Shown in pieces: positions 17,811 to 26,916 of a stretch of 64,000 bases of DNA; the stretch's first letter is position 1; the number at the start of each line of letters is the position of its first letter. The position numbers and the translations under genes were made by a program. Origin of the DNA: Bacteroidales bacterium. Its GTDB lineage: Bacteria; Bacteroidota; Bacteroidia; Bacteroidales; UBA932. The notes below the pieces were generated by a model. The model was not told the DNA's origin, did no database searches, and worked only from the letters and a program-made list of their open reading frames with translations. Where the stretch lies: positions 62,001-126,000 of the forward strand of contig JAFZUX010000009.1 in assembly GCA_017618115.1 (NCBI GenBank), in the 5' to 3' direction.

Positions 17811-20640
17811 GGCACATCAGTAAATTCTTGTAGTAAACATCTTCCTTATTGTAATATAACGTATTCCACGATGCGGAAACATTCACGGATAATCCGGGAA
17901 CAATCAGCCAGTTGGCACCCAGAGATACAAACGAGTTGAGGTGGTTGTAAATACCTGGAGCGTAGTAGAGGTCACTGAAGGTAAGTTCAGGTGCACTGCC
18001 CGCTCCGCACTGAGCCTCAATAAATGTCTTGCCGTCTTCATATATATAGTAACGGCCTCTGAGTAAGCCGGATCCGAATAACTTGCTGTGGAACGAACCT
18101 CCCGTAAGTTTTGTACCTGCCATAAAATGACCGCTTTGCCAGGTTGCAGCAAGGTTTACTCCGTACATCTGGGAGGTATCTGCCATACTGCGGAAGAGAG
18201 CACCTCCTCCAAAATCCCAGTTATCTGTTGCATGGTAGGTAAGGTCTACGTTAGCTGCAAACTTAGGGAAGTATTTGGTTCCGTATGAGAGGATTGCGTT
18301 ACCCGTCCAGCGGCTTCCCAGCTCTCTGGTGTAATCCACATCAAAACGGTATCCTCTTCCGCCGCTCTCCGGTTTGTTATCTTCGCTGGCCTCAAATCCG
18401 GCTCTTCCGGTGTAGTAAACCTTAACTCCCAGAGTGTTCTGTTTCCAGGATCTTGAATAACCGGCCTCTGCAATACCGTTCTTTACGTCACTGTCTGAGA
18501 ATCTCAGCCAATCATATCCTACCTCTATAGTGTTCTTATACCGCTTGTTAAGAAGGGTATTCATACGAGCAAGATATTCTTTCTCCTCCAATAGAGCAGG
18601 TCTGTATGCGCTCTGGAAAACGAATGCAGAATCCCAAATCTTCTGTTTTTCATAGATAATACCGCGGTCATATCTGAGTGAAGCGTTGGTAGGATTCTGT
18701 CTGAGTGCAGAGTCCAAAACTATGGCCGCTCTCTCGTAATCTCTCTGCTTCATAAGCTTAAGAGCCAGACGCTCAGATACATCTGCGTATGCACCCTTCA
18801 AAAGTGTATCTCCCGGATGATCCTTAAGAAGCGGTCTTAAAATTGAGAGTGCAGCGTTGTCTTCTCCTGCAAGAGAGAGTCTTGTGGCCTCTTTCTGCTG
18901 GAAGTATACGTCATTAGGATAAACGCTGTAAGCCTTTGCCATATAGAGTTCCGGAGTAGGGGAAGCTTGTATTGCATACCTTAAAGCCCAGTAATTATCC
19001 GGATCCAAAGAGAGCAGATTGTCACAGACGCGAAGTGCTTTAGGGGATGAGCCTTCCTGCATCAGAGATTTGATGTAAGGAATTGCTCTCTCCTCGTAAG
19101 CGGCTGTAAGAGCCTTTCTTGCGGTAGTATCTTTAGTTTTTAGGAACTCCCTGTAGATAAGGTCTAAAGACTCATCCAAACGCCCCTCCTTTGCAAGGAG
19201 GTTTGCGTAGTCTGAAGTAACAACCCACTCCGGCTCATAACGGAGTTTCTCCTTAAGAATTTCACGGGCCTTCTCAAACTCGTTCTTATTTATGTAACAG
19301 GTTGCAAGTCTGCGTACTGTGTTGGCCATCATCTCATCATCCACACAGTAGGAGTGAATCTTTTCCAGAATAGGAATTGCCTTGCCCCAGGCCTCTTCAT
19401 TCATATAATCTGCAGCCTCGCTCATTCTTGCCCTGTTGGCTGCAATGTTTATATCATACTCCTTAGGGTACTTAGCCTCAGCCATTTCCAAAGTCTTGGC
19501 CGCCATATCGGGGTGGTTGCTTCTCAGATAAACTTCATACTCCATCAGCCAGAGGTTAGGAGCATCTTTCCTTCTCTTTCTTGCCTCACTTATGTAATGG
19601 ATGCAGTCATCATAGTAATTCCTTCTGAATGACTCGCTTAAGAGGTAATCCAAAGCCTCGGAATTGTGAGATCTGTTGTATGCCCTAGTATAAAGATTGT
19701 AGGAATCTGCATCCTTTCTTATATAAGCGGAGGCCTCAACTATTCTGTCATAGAGAGCCTGAAGTTCCGGTGAAGGATTGATTCTCAACTGATCAGCAAG
19801 AAATGAGATGGCTCCCATATTGTTACCGATAACCATAAGCAGGTCTGTAAGTTTTTTGTTCAGATCTACGTTACCGGGGTTGTAGTTGATTGCACCAAAG
19901 AGTGCGTCTACGGCTTCTACAAATTGACCTCTCTCTATCAATATGTTGGCGTATGCAAGCTGGTAATCCGTCTCTCTGGGATTAATTTTCACCATATCTT
20001 TAAGTGTACTCTCCTCCTCGTCATAATCGTTATTGTTTTTTGCCTGAATATAAGCGCTCTCCAAAAGTTCATAGTGGCCGGCAACGAGTTGGGCGTCATT
20101 AGGGTAAATCTCCCTCAGTCTTTTAAGCAGAATGTTGGCTTCTTCGTAGTTTCCCAGTTTTTTGTAGAGGTCTATTTTTCTTACCCACAATCCTTTCCAG
20201 TAAGGGTTAACCTCCAAGAGCTCGTTAATGTAACAGATTGCACTTGAGTAGTTTCCGGTAGCCTCCTCCACATTAACAAGCATCTGCTTGGCATCTACGT
20301 GGTTATAATTGATGGAGACGCACTTAACAAGGTGGAATCTGGCTTTGTCCGGATTCTTTGCGTTCCACCAGAAGATACCTGCAAGATAGTGGAGGTTAGG
20401 ATCATGCGGCCACTTCTCCAGTGCATCGTCCAATACTTCCTTTCCTCTGTTCCATCTGTGCTGGGCAAAGAGTTGCTCAATCTGGTCTGCATACTGGCCA
20501 GGTGTCTTGAATTTAAACAGAGTCTCCTTTTGCCTCTCTGTGTTGTTTTGTTGTGCATAACAGTTTGATAGGGAGAATGTTGCCGCTCCCAGAACCACTA
20601 ACACAACCGTAACGGTATATCTTTTTAAGTAACTCATCAT
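17785..20640 (-). CDS. TPR protein with C-terminal YaiO-type outer-membrane barrel
   Basis: 951 residues. N-terminal signal peptide (cleavage near CYAQQ), then roughly 650 residues of tetratricopeptide-type helical repeats (for example HYLAGIFWWNAKNPDKARFH, NLLAKEGRLDESLDLIYREF), then from about residue 735 a beta barrel with alternating aromatic strands typical of the YaiO family (TIEVGYDWLRFSD, YFPKFAANVDLTYHATDNWDFGGG) ending in Phe. A TPR scaffold joined to an outer-membrane barrel is the design of PgaA and BcsC polysaccharide exporters. It lies four bases after the glycosyltransferase gene. The exporter role is inference from design and context. Confidence 0.82.
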   Translation of the reverse strand: MMSYLKRYTVTVVLVVLGAATFSLSNCYAQQNNTERQKETLFKFKTPGQYADQIEQLFAQHRWNRGKEVLDDALEKWPHDPNLHYLAGIFWWNAKNPDKARFHLVKCVSINYNHVDAKQMLVNVEEATGNYSSAICYINELLEVNPYWKGLWVRKIDLYKKLGNYEEANILLKRLREIYPNDAQLVAGHYELLESAYIQAKNNNDYDEEESTLKDMVKINPRETDYQLAYANILIERGQFVEAVDALFGAINYNPGNVDLNKKLTDLLMVIGNNMGAISFLADQLRINPSPELQALYDRIVEASAYIRKDADSYNLYTRAYNRSHNSEALDYLLSESFRRNYYDDCIHYISEARKRRKDAPNLWLMEYEVYLRSNHPDMAAKTLEMAEAKYPKEYDINIAANRARMSEAADYMNEEAWGKAIPILEKIHSYCVDDEMMANTVRRLATCYINKNEFEKAREILKEKLRYEPEWVVTSDYANLLAKEGRLDESLDLIYREFLKTKDTTARKALTAAYEERAIPYIKSLMQEGSSPKALRVCDNLLSLDPDNYWALRYAIQASPTPELYMAKAYSVYPNDVYFQQKEATRLSLAGEDNAALSILRPLLKDHPGDTLLKGAYADVSERLALKLMKQRDYERAAIVLDSALRQNPTNASLRYDRGIIYEKQKIWDSAFVFQSAYRPALLEEKEYLARMNTLLNKRYKNTIEVGYDWLRFSDSDVKNGIAEAGYSRSWKQNTLGVKVYYTGRAGFEASEDNKPESGGRGYRFDVDYTRELGSRWTGNAILSYGTKYFPKFAANVDLTYHATDNWDFGGGALFRSMADTSQMYGVNLAATWQSGHFMAGTKLTGGSFHSKLFGSGLLRGRYYIYEDGKTFIEAQCGAGSAPELTFSDLYYAPGIYNHLNSFVSLGANWLIVPGLSVNVSASWNTLYYNKEDVYYKNLLMCHVQFVIYF

Positions 20641-20643
20641 CTG

Positions 20644-22071
20644 CTATTGTGAAGTCTTTACACCCTTTCTTGTCATTGCTCCCCAAACCATCTTCTTACC
20701 TGTTATGTGTTTGAGATATCCTCTCAAAGCAAAATAGACGATAATAGGGTGATATATAAACGGTTCCAGAGTTGAAGCCAAAATAAACCAGAGGTAATTT
20801 GATTTCTTTTCAAAGGAACCCTTAAACTTCATATCAAAGTTGATTACCAACATTGTGAGCACCTGTGCAAAGGCAAACAACGTGAAGAAAATCAGGAACA
20901 TAGTCTCCCAGTTAAGGCTTCCGCTCAACATAAGGTAGAGAATGAAGAGATAACCGGACAACTCTATAACAGGTGCGGAGAGCTCGAATATCATCACATA
21001 CGGAAGAGAAATCATACCGTAGGTATGATACCTCCTCTTAAAGAGCATATCTCTGTGAATGGTAAAGAACTGGAACAAACCACGTCCCCATCTCATTCTC
21101 TGACGGGCCAGGACCTTAAGGGTTGGAGGTCCCTCCGTCCAGCAGCATATATCCGGAATCTGAACAATTCTGTACGGCTCACCGCTATCGCACATATATC
21201 GTATCATTCTGGCAATCATATCCATATCCTCCGCAAAGGAGTCTCCGTCATATCCTCCCGCCTTAATAGCAACGTCTGTATCAAACAGACCGAAACCTCC
21301 GGATACGTTAATCATACCGTTGATTGCCGCAAATGCAGATTTACCAATAAGATAGGATCTTGCATACTCCAAATCCTGGAAGAGAGGAATTAGGGAGTGA
21401 GGCGGAAGCACCTTCTCCATCTGACCCTCTTTAACTATGCAACCATTCAACATACGCATGGATGCACTCACGGCAATCACTCTTGTCTGAGACTGCATCA
21501 AAGGCCAGATACAGCGGTAAAGGGCGAATTTCTCAATAACGCAGTCCACATCCGTACAAATAAAGTATTTGTTGGATACCACATTGATACCTGCGTTTGA
21601 AGCATCCGCCTTTGTACCACCGTTCTCTTTATCAACCACTTTCAGCTTTTTGAAGAGAGGGTTGTCACTCTTGGTGGCATAGACGCATCTGAACGGTTTG
21701 GTCTTAATCTTCTCAATGTATGCGTATGGAACCTTTACAAGGTCAAAGTGCTCAATAAGCAGTTCCAGGGTTTTGTCCTTTGAACCGTCGTTCACAATAA
21801 CCACCTCAAAATCAGGGTAGTCCAAATTAAGTAGAGACTGAACGTTTGTAATGATAGTCTTCTCCTCGTTATATGCAGGTGCAACTATGGAGATACCGGG
21901 AGTGTAAGGAGAGTCTCTCAGAATCTCTATGGTATATTCCGGATCGTGGAAGATTTTACGCTTCTTATGTCTTTTAAATGAGAACCGTATCATTATGAGA
22001 TAACTCAAGATGATACCGCCCGAATAGAACAGTATGAAGTAATCAAAGAATGTTGATATGGCGTTATGCAT
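20644..22071 (-). CDS. Processive family 2 glycosyltransferase, membrane-bound polysaccharide synthase
   Basis: 475 residues. One membrane helix at the N terminus (about residues 5-28), a cytoplasmic GT2 domain with the full processive set: VNDGSKD (first Asp), TDVDC (DxD), AEDMD (acceptor-site Asp) and QRMRW (QxxRW), then three membrane helices towards the C terminus. This is the layout of PgaC, hyaluronan and cellulose synthases, which polymerise and move the chain across the inner membrane. The sugar cannot be read from sequence. There is no PilZ domain. Overlaps the HEAT protein gene by 8 bases and precedes the TPR/barrel gene by 3. Confidence 0.88.
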   Translation of the reverse strand: MHNAISTFFDYFILFYSGGIILSYLIMIRFSFKRHKKRKIFHDPEYTIEILRDSPYTPGISIVAPAYNEEKTIITNVQSLLNLDYPDFEVVIVNDGSKDKTLELLIEHFDLVKVPYAYIEKIKTKPFRCVYATKSDNPLFKKLKVVDKENGGTKADASNAGINVVSNKYFICTDVDCVIEKFALYRCIWPLMQSQTRVIAVSASMRMLNGCIVKEGQMEKVLPPHSLIPLFQDLEYARSYLIGKSAFAAINGMINVSGGFGLFDTDVAIKAGGYDGDSFAEDMDMIARMIRYMCDSGEPYRIVQIPDICCWTEGPPTLKVLARQRMRWGRGLFQFFTIHRDMLFKRRYHTYGMISLPYVMIFELSAPVIELSGYLFILYLMLSGSLNWETMFLIFFTLFAFAQVLTMLVINFDMKFKGSFEKKSNYLWFILASTLEPFIYHPIIVYFALRGYLKHITGKKMVWGAMTRKGVKTSQ

Positions 22072-23263
22072 ATTTTCTACTGTCTATATATTCACACTCT
22101 ACGTGGTCAAAGAATCTGATGTCATCCTCTTTAGCCTCTTTTTTAAGTAACTCATACGCAGCCTTTCCTGCAGCTCCGTAATCGTACAGATTTCTTAGCA
22201 ACCTAACTTTGGTGGCAGCTCTGGTAGTCTCCTTAAAGTCCTTTACTAAGAAATCTATCACCTCAGGGTTGCCGGATTTGATATTTCCCAAAGCCTCTGC
22301 AATGACCCCTCTCTCCGCCGCAGCTGCATAGTTATAACGGCGCAGCAGTTCAGGCTCCGCCTTTTTGTATCTTAGTTCTCCCAAGCACTTGATTATGGCC
22401 AGAGAGAATATCTCATCCTTGCTATCTTTAAGCAAATCCAAAAGTTCCGGGCAGTCCTTCTTGCTCTGAAGGAGTCTGATTTCGTTCACTGCAAAGAGTC
22501 TAAGCTTCTCATTTATAGGATAAAGGTTACACCAACGCACAAGGTTCGGAATAGATAGATTGTTCTTCAGTCTGTAGACGAACACATTATGCAGTTTAAC
22601 CATAAGCTCTTCAGAGACATAACCTTTGGTATCCTCAGTAAAGATTTTGAAAGGGTAGGAGGTACCGTAACGGGCCACGTGAAGACGGGAACTCATTCTA
22701 AGTTTCTCATCTCTTGCGTATAGGTATCTTGATGCCACCGCCTCTTTAAGGTCCGTGTTATCATCCGTAATGTTTTTAAGAGCGGCAAGACGCTTCTTAA
22801 GAACTCTGGATTGCATCTGTTTCTCAAAGTAGGTAGGCATTCTCAAGGCTATGGTGAGGTTTCTCCAGTTACTTCTGTTAAAATTCTCATCATCCTCAAT
22901 CTTATGGTAGAGATCTCTAAGAATAGGAACGAACAGAGAGGTCTTCTTAACGTTCATCTTATAGTTTACAGGAAGTTCAATTGCCTGGGCTATCTCGTTA
23001 GGATCCATCTTGTTAGGGGAGAGTGCAACCTTCTCCATCTTATCCTCATAGAGTTCCGTATAGTGTTTCTGCTTACGGTTGTGGCGTGCCTCCTTAACCG
23101 CCCTTATATAGTTTTTTAGCAGTGAAATAAGAATGTAAATTACTGCTATATTGAGGAATAGAGAACACATACGTACTACAGGCGGATAATCTATCCACGT
23201 GTAGTATATACCCATGATGTAATACTTAATGTATTCTAGTGCCGTCAAACTGTAATACTCCAT
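22064..23263 (-). CDS. Membrane-anchored HEAT-repeat protein, first gene of the exopolysaccharide-type operon
   Basis: 399 residues. A single transmembrane helix near residues 30-50 (LFLNIAVIYILISLL), a basic juxtamembrane segment, and a mostly helical body; from about residue 230 there are HEAT-like repeats (LAIIKCLGELRYKKAEPELLRRY, GVIAEALGNIKSGN). HEAT arrays are protein-binding scaffolds. Because its stop overlaps the start of the polysaccharide synthase by 8 bases, the protein probably binds or regulates that synthase, in the way PgaD or a PilZ partner does elsewhere. That role is inference; I do not know a characterised relative. Confidence 0.78.
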   Translation of the reverse strand: MEYYSLTALEYIKYYIMGIYYTWIDYPPVVRMCSLFLNIAVIYILISLLKNYIRAVKEARHNRKQKHYTELYEDKMEKVALSPNKMDPNEIAQAIELPVNYKMNVKKTSLFVPILRDLYHKIEDDENFNRSNWRNLTIALRMPTYFEKQMQSRVLKKRLAALKNITDDNTDLKEAVASRYLYARDEKLRMSSRLHVARYGTSYPFKIFTEDTKGYVSEELMVKLHNVFVYRLKNNLSIPNLVRWCNLYPINEKLRLFAVNEIRLLQSKKDCPELLDLLKDSKDEIFSLAIIKCLGELRYKKAEPELLRRYNYAAAAERGVIAEALGNIKSGNPEVIDFLVKDFKETTRAATKVRLLRNLYDYGAAGKAAYELLKKEAKEDDIRFFDHVECEYIDSRKYA

Positions 23264-23287
23264 TCCTACTGGCCTATAATAAGCAAG

Positions 23288-23319
23288 CCAAGATAATAAA
23301 AACGGCGCGAAAATACAAA
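23288..23319 (-). promoter_or_regulatory. Promoter of the exopolysaccharide-type operon
   Basis: On the - strand a TTTG (23316-23319) lies exactly 20 bases upstream of TATCTTGG (23288-23295), which differs from TAnnTTTG at one position. The leader would be about 17 bases before the ATG at 23263. The 133-base gap to the preceding co-directional gene supports an independent promoter here. Confidence 0.5.
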
Positions 23320-23396
23320 TCTTTACCTTATATAAAAAGGGAAGAAGTACTTTTATTTCAATTTGTTACCGATTTGTTTCAGGTTTTGAAACCCTC

Positions 23397-24689
23397 TTAT
23401 TTCCCAAACAGGGCGGAAACCCTCTCTACAACCTCTGCAGAGCTGCTTTCCGGTGACATTACCAAATCCGGCTTTGTACTTACAAATTTGAACTCTCTCT
23501 TAAAACGCTGCTCGCCTCCTCCCGTTAAATTGAGCATTATTGTCTGCTCGGGTGAGACCTGGTTCTCTTTTAGAGCCTTAATCAGACTCACGATGGTTAC
23601 ACCTGCAGCAGGGTGGATATCTATTCCCTCCAGCTCTTCAAACATATCGCACGCCTCCGTAAGTTCTCCGTTGGTTGCCTTCTGGAACTCTCCGTTGGTT
23701 GCAACCAGAGCGTCAAAGAGACCTCCCGGAACGGAATAAGGCGGTTTGCGGTTGGAAAGAACGCTGGCCTTAATCATAAGCGCCCTTCTTCTGCCATCCT
23801 CCTCATCAAATTGAGGGAGTGCACGGCTGCGCATCATCCAGGCGTCATACATAGGGGTGAAAGGTACGTTCTGTGAAGGGATGAGTTTCATAATCTTATC
23901 TCCGAACCTTCCGTCTGCCTTAAGACGCAGGTTGGATTCGTAGGCCGCAATAGTTCCGGTTCCGCTTCCCACAGCCTGGAAATAGGCGTCCGGAATCTCT
24001 CCAATTACCTGTGCAGCAGAGAGTACCGTGGTTGCCATTCCGTCTCTTCTGGCCACGTTCTTTGCACCGCCCTCCTCCATAAAGAGTTCAGATGCGTTCA
24101 GTTTTGCGGCAAGGGCAATGGCGTCAAAGTAGTCGCTTCCCTTTGGAGGGCAGATAACTTTTACGCAATCGTTTAGAGGCTCCTTAAACCAGAGAGCACC
24201 CATATTATCCTCAGGGATAGCAATTACCAGAGGAATGTTGTTATCCGAGCAGACCTGTGCAAAAGCACGGGCGGTGTTGCCCGCAGATGCCACCACCAGA
24301 ATCCTGTTGTTTTTCTCCGGCAGACGTCCGCATACGGAGTAGGCCTCGGTCTCCTTGAAAGAGCAGGTTCTCATCTTGGCTCCAATCTCCGGCCACCAAC
24401 CGCTGAAGGTGATATAGAGATTCTTCAGATTGAGTTTCTCCGCCAACTTTTTGCTCTTATAAGTAATTGGAGCACAGGAGTTTTTAAGCATCCTGCCTAT
24501 AGGCATCCAATCTGCAAACTTATATATTCCGTAGGAGTCGTCCTTAAACTCAATCTGCTTTTTCTCATAAATGGCTCTGATGAGGGAATTTCTGGAATCC
24601 TCAGGATCTGCCATAAGCCAACCGGTATCTTCAAACTCTCTGCCGCTCAGGCAGTTCTGTAATTTGTACGCTGTGGGTTTAATTTCCAT
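23397..24689 (-). CDS. Probable cysteate synthase (threonine-synthase-like PLP enzyme)
   Basis: 430 residues of the fold-type II PLP family. The PLP lysine should be the one in TCSFKETEA, where threonine synthases have SFKDRG, and the phosphate-binding and cofactor loops (ASAGNTARAF, GSGTGT) are intact. The N-terminal FEDTGWLM...LIRAIYEKKQ and the SGWWPEIGAKMRTCSFKE region match my memory of cysteate synthase, which makes L-cysteate from O-phosphoserine and sulfite and feeds sulfonolipid synthesis in several Bacteroidota. A divergent threonine synthase is the alternative. I use ATG 24689, 4 bases after the upstream stop; a longer frame to 24731 would overlap that gene. Confidence 0.68.
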   Translation of the reverse strand: MEIKPTAYKLQNCLSGREFEDTGWLMADPEDSRNSLIRAIYEKKQIEFKDDSYGIYKFADWMPIGRMLKNSCAPITYKSKKLAEKLNLKNLYITFSGWWPEIGAKMRTCSFKETEAYSVCGRLPEKNNRILVVASAGNTARAFAQVCSDNNIPLVIAIPEDNMGALWFKEPLNDCVKVICPPKGSDYFDAIALAAKLNASELFMEEGGAKNVARRDGMATTVLSAAQVIGEIPDAYFQAVGSGTGTIAAYESNLRLKADGRFGDKIMKLIPSQNVPFTPMYDAWMMRSRALPQFDEEDGRRRALMIKASVLSNRKPPYSVPGGLFDALVATNGEFQKATNGELTEACDMFEELEGIDIHPAAGVTIVSLIKALKENQVSPEQTIMLNLTGGGEQRFKREFKFVSTKPDLVMSPESSSAEVVERVSALFGK

Positions 24690-24693
24690 ATCA

Positions 24694-26583
24694 TTAATTA
24701 CTTTTAATATTTTCACATACAACCTCTGCAAAATCTTTTACAGGGATAGGGGATTTCTCTCTGAAACTCCTGTAACAGAGAGGACAGGCGGTAACAATGC
24801 TTTGCGGATTTTCAGCCGTAAGGTTGTTGATTGAACTCTCCGCAATCTTTCCGCGGTCTTTGTTATCTAAAGTGAGGGAGCCCAAACTTCCGCCGCAGCA
24901 GATACTCTCGTCTCTCTCCTTTTCCGCCTTCTTTAGTTCCCCGATAGATCTCAGCACATTACGCGGCTCCTCATATACTCCGCACCCTCTGCCCAGTTCG
25001 CACGGATCGTGATAAACCATTGAACTGCTGCCTTTTGAAACCTTCAGCTCTCCTTTCTCTATAAGCTCGTTCAGATACTGTGTATAGTGGAGGACTCTTA
25101 TACCCTTAAGGTCATAATCATCCTTGAATACCTTGTAACATATAGGGCAGGAGAGCAGCAGAATCTTGCATCCGCTCTCCATTATCATCTTCTTATTCTT
25201 GGAAATCAGCTCTTTGGCAGCCTCGGTACGTCCGGCCAAAAGCATAGGACGGCCGCAGCAGATACCGCCCTCCCTGTCTGCAAAGATGAACTTCTTTCCG
25301 GCACTCTCCAAAACTGAAGTAACGCTCTTTATAATTTTTGGAGTAAGGTGAGACATACACCCTGCAAAGTACATAATCTCAGCACTTTCTTCACTGTTCT
25401 CCTTAAGGCGGAAGTTATCCATAGGGGTGAAGTCAAATGAGAGTTTATGGTTGAGGGTCTCCCTCTGGGCGCGTCTTATATCGGGAGAATTTACTCCCAC
25501 AGGGCAGAGCGCATAGCACTTGCCGCACATCAGGCACTTATCTGCTATCTCATTGATTTTCTTTTCATTGTGCCTTCTTAAAAATCTTATGAAATATACG
25601 GATGAGTACTTTAGATTCTTCTTTTGAGTGTTCATTGGGCAGGCATCCAGACAGAGTCCGCAACTTGAGCAGGCGTAAATCTCCGCCTCTGCAAAACCTT
25701 TTCTCGGTTTGCGTACTTTTAATCCGGCATTGCGCATTACAATGAGCAGCGGCTCCGTGAGAATGTGCATATAGCGGCTGAACGGCATTGCCAAGAAGAA
25801 GAGTCCCAGGCAGATAGAGTAGAGCCACCAGGTTGGAAGGAAGTTGAGTTCGTTTCCAAAGAAGTTCCTAAAGAGCATGTTGAGCGGTTTTGTAAGGAAG
25901 CTTCCGCCGCTGAGGTCTGCTGTAAATCCCTCAGCCAGAAGACGTAATGGGAATATAGCCCAGAGGCAGTAGAGTGCCACGCGGTCTGCAAGGGAAGGTT
26001 TGGTGGTGTGCCTCATTCCCAGTGCAATAGAGCGCACTCTCTTGTACATTGCCAGTGCAATACCGCTTAGTACATAGAGGAGGAAGAAATCCATCAGGAA
26101 GAAGAAGAGACTGCCTCTTAGTGTCTCGTGCTCAGGAGACATCCAGATAAAGAAGCGGTAGAAGATAGGGTAGTAGAGGGCTCCGTCCGCAACGGAATCC
26201 AAATGGCGCGGTGCAAAGAGAGCAACCTCAATGTGGCCTAGAACTATAAGCATAAACCAACCGAACGCTATTGCGGAGTGCATATAGCCAAGCAGCGGTT
26301 TACGTTTCCATATCTTGGTGTGTAACAGGCAGTCACAGAAGATATCCTTTATGTTTTTAAGGGCCGTCTTAGGTGTGAAGAGGGAGATGAAAAGCCTCTT
26401 GCGATCCTCTGCGGTAAGATGGTAGAGTATTCTTATGAGACCTATCAGAAGATAGACCATAATGAAACTGATACCTATTACAAACGGCAGTACAAAGTGG
26501 TTGTAACTGTTAGGATATCTGTCAATTATACCCTCAGGGGTAATCTGACTGTAAGTATATAGTGTCTGAAGAAGTGCCGTCAT
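24694..26583 (-). CDS. Membrane Hdr-like subunit: cytochrome-b-like domain fused to HdrD-like Fe-S domain
   Basis: 629 residues. The N-terminal 290 residues hold about six hydrophobic helices with histidines placed as in HdrE/NarI-type cytochrome b (GYMHSAIAFGWF, RYMHIL). Then come two [4Fe-4S] sites (CSSCGLCLDAC, CLMCGKCYALC) and two complete CCG domains (FAGC...ICCGRP...CPIC and DPCELG...ICCGGS...CPLC), the non-cubane cluster fold of HdrD. Such fusions exchange electrons between a soluble module and membrane quinone. It overlaps the preceding HdrC-like gene by four bases (ATGA). Partner identity and direction of electron flow are not visible in sequence. Confidence 0.82.
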   Translation of the reverse strand: MTALLQTLYTYSQITPEGIIDRYPNSYNHFVLPFVIGISFIMVYLLIGLIRILYHLTAEDRKRLFISLFTPKTALKNIKDIFCDCLLHTKIWKRKPLLGYMHSAIAFGWFMLIVLGHIEVALFAPRHLDSVADGALYYPIFYRFFIWMSPEHETLRGSLFFFLMDFFLLYVLSGIALAMYKRVRSIALGMRHTTKPSLADRVALYCLWAIFPLRLLAEGFTADLSGGSFLTKPLNMLFRNFFGNELNFLPTWWLYSICLGLFFLAMPFSRYMHILTEPLLIVMRNAGLKVRKPRKGFAEAEIYACSSCGLCLDACPMNTQKKNLKYSSVYFIRFLRRHNEKKINEIADKCLMCGKCYALCPVGVNSPDIRRAQRETLNHKLSFDFTPMDNFRLKENSEESAEIMYFAGCMSHLTPKIIKSVTSVLESAGKKFIFADREGGICCGRPMLLAGRTEAAKELISKNKKMIMESGCKILLLSCPICYKVFKDDYDLKGIRVLHYTQYLNELIEKGELKVSKGSSSMVYHDPCELGRGCGVYEEPRNVLRSIGELKKAEKERDESICCGGSLGSLTLDNKDRGKIAESSINNLTAENPQSIVTACPLCYRSFREKSPIPVKDFAEVVCENIKSN

Positions 26584-26909
26584 CTTACCTGGTAGATTTT
26601 GTTGATTGATAAAATAAGATGGCGGGTGTTAATTCCGCGTGGGCACACCATTGTGCATTTGCCGCAGAACATGCAGTGAGAGAGCAGTTTAAGAGCTTTC
26701 TCCTTATCTCCGTTCTGAAGGCCTAAAAGGGCGCTTCTTAGTGAGGTCTCCTCAAAAATGCCTGCACTGCAGGAGGCGGTGCAACTTCCGCAGGCCATAC
26801 ATTTAAGAGCATCCGGCTCAATCTCAACAAGTTTTGAGAATGAGGCCTTGTCTCTTAAATCCAGATTGATTCTGGAACTTGGACTCAACTTAAAGCCGAA
26901 TTCAACCAT
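26580..26909 (-). CDS. Small HdrC-like protein with two [4Fe-4S] clusters
   Basis: 109 residues, nearly all of it the HdrC ferredoxin core: CMACGSCTASC followed by CMFCGKCTMVC about 42 residues later, each with the proline or glycine pattern of cluster ligands. It lacks the longer C-terminal extension of the second HdrC-like protein of this locus (28991-29686). It probably wires the FAD protein encoded just upstream to the membrane HdrDE-like subunit encoded just downstream, with which it shares an ATGA overlap. Confidence 0.82.
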   Translation of the reverse strand: MVEFGFKLSPSSRINLDLRDKASFSKLVEIEPDALKCMACGSCTASCSAGIFEETSLRSALLGLQNGDKEKALKLLSHCMFCGKCTMVCPRGINTRHLILSINKIYQVR

Positions 26910-26916
26910 TGCCCGC

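Noticed and set aside
23365-23396. Terminator after the PLP enzyme gene
   Set aside because: There is a short GGTTT/AAACC hairpin, but the stem is only five pairs and no T-run follows on the - strand.
23397-24689. Plain threonine synthase
   Set aside because: The SFKETEA and GWWPE motifs differ from the SFKDRG form; cysteate synthase fits better, though I keep threonine synthase as the alternative.
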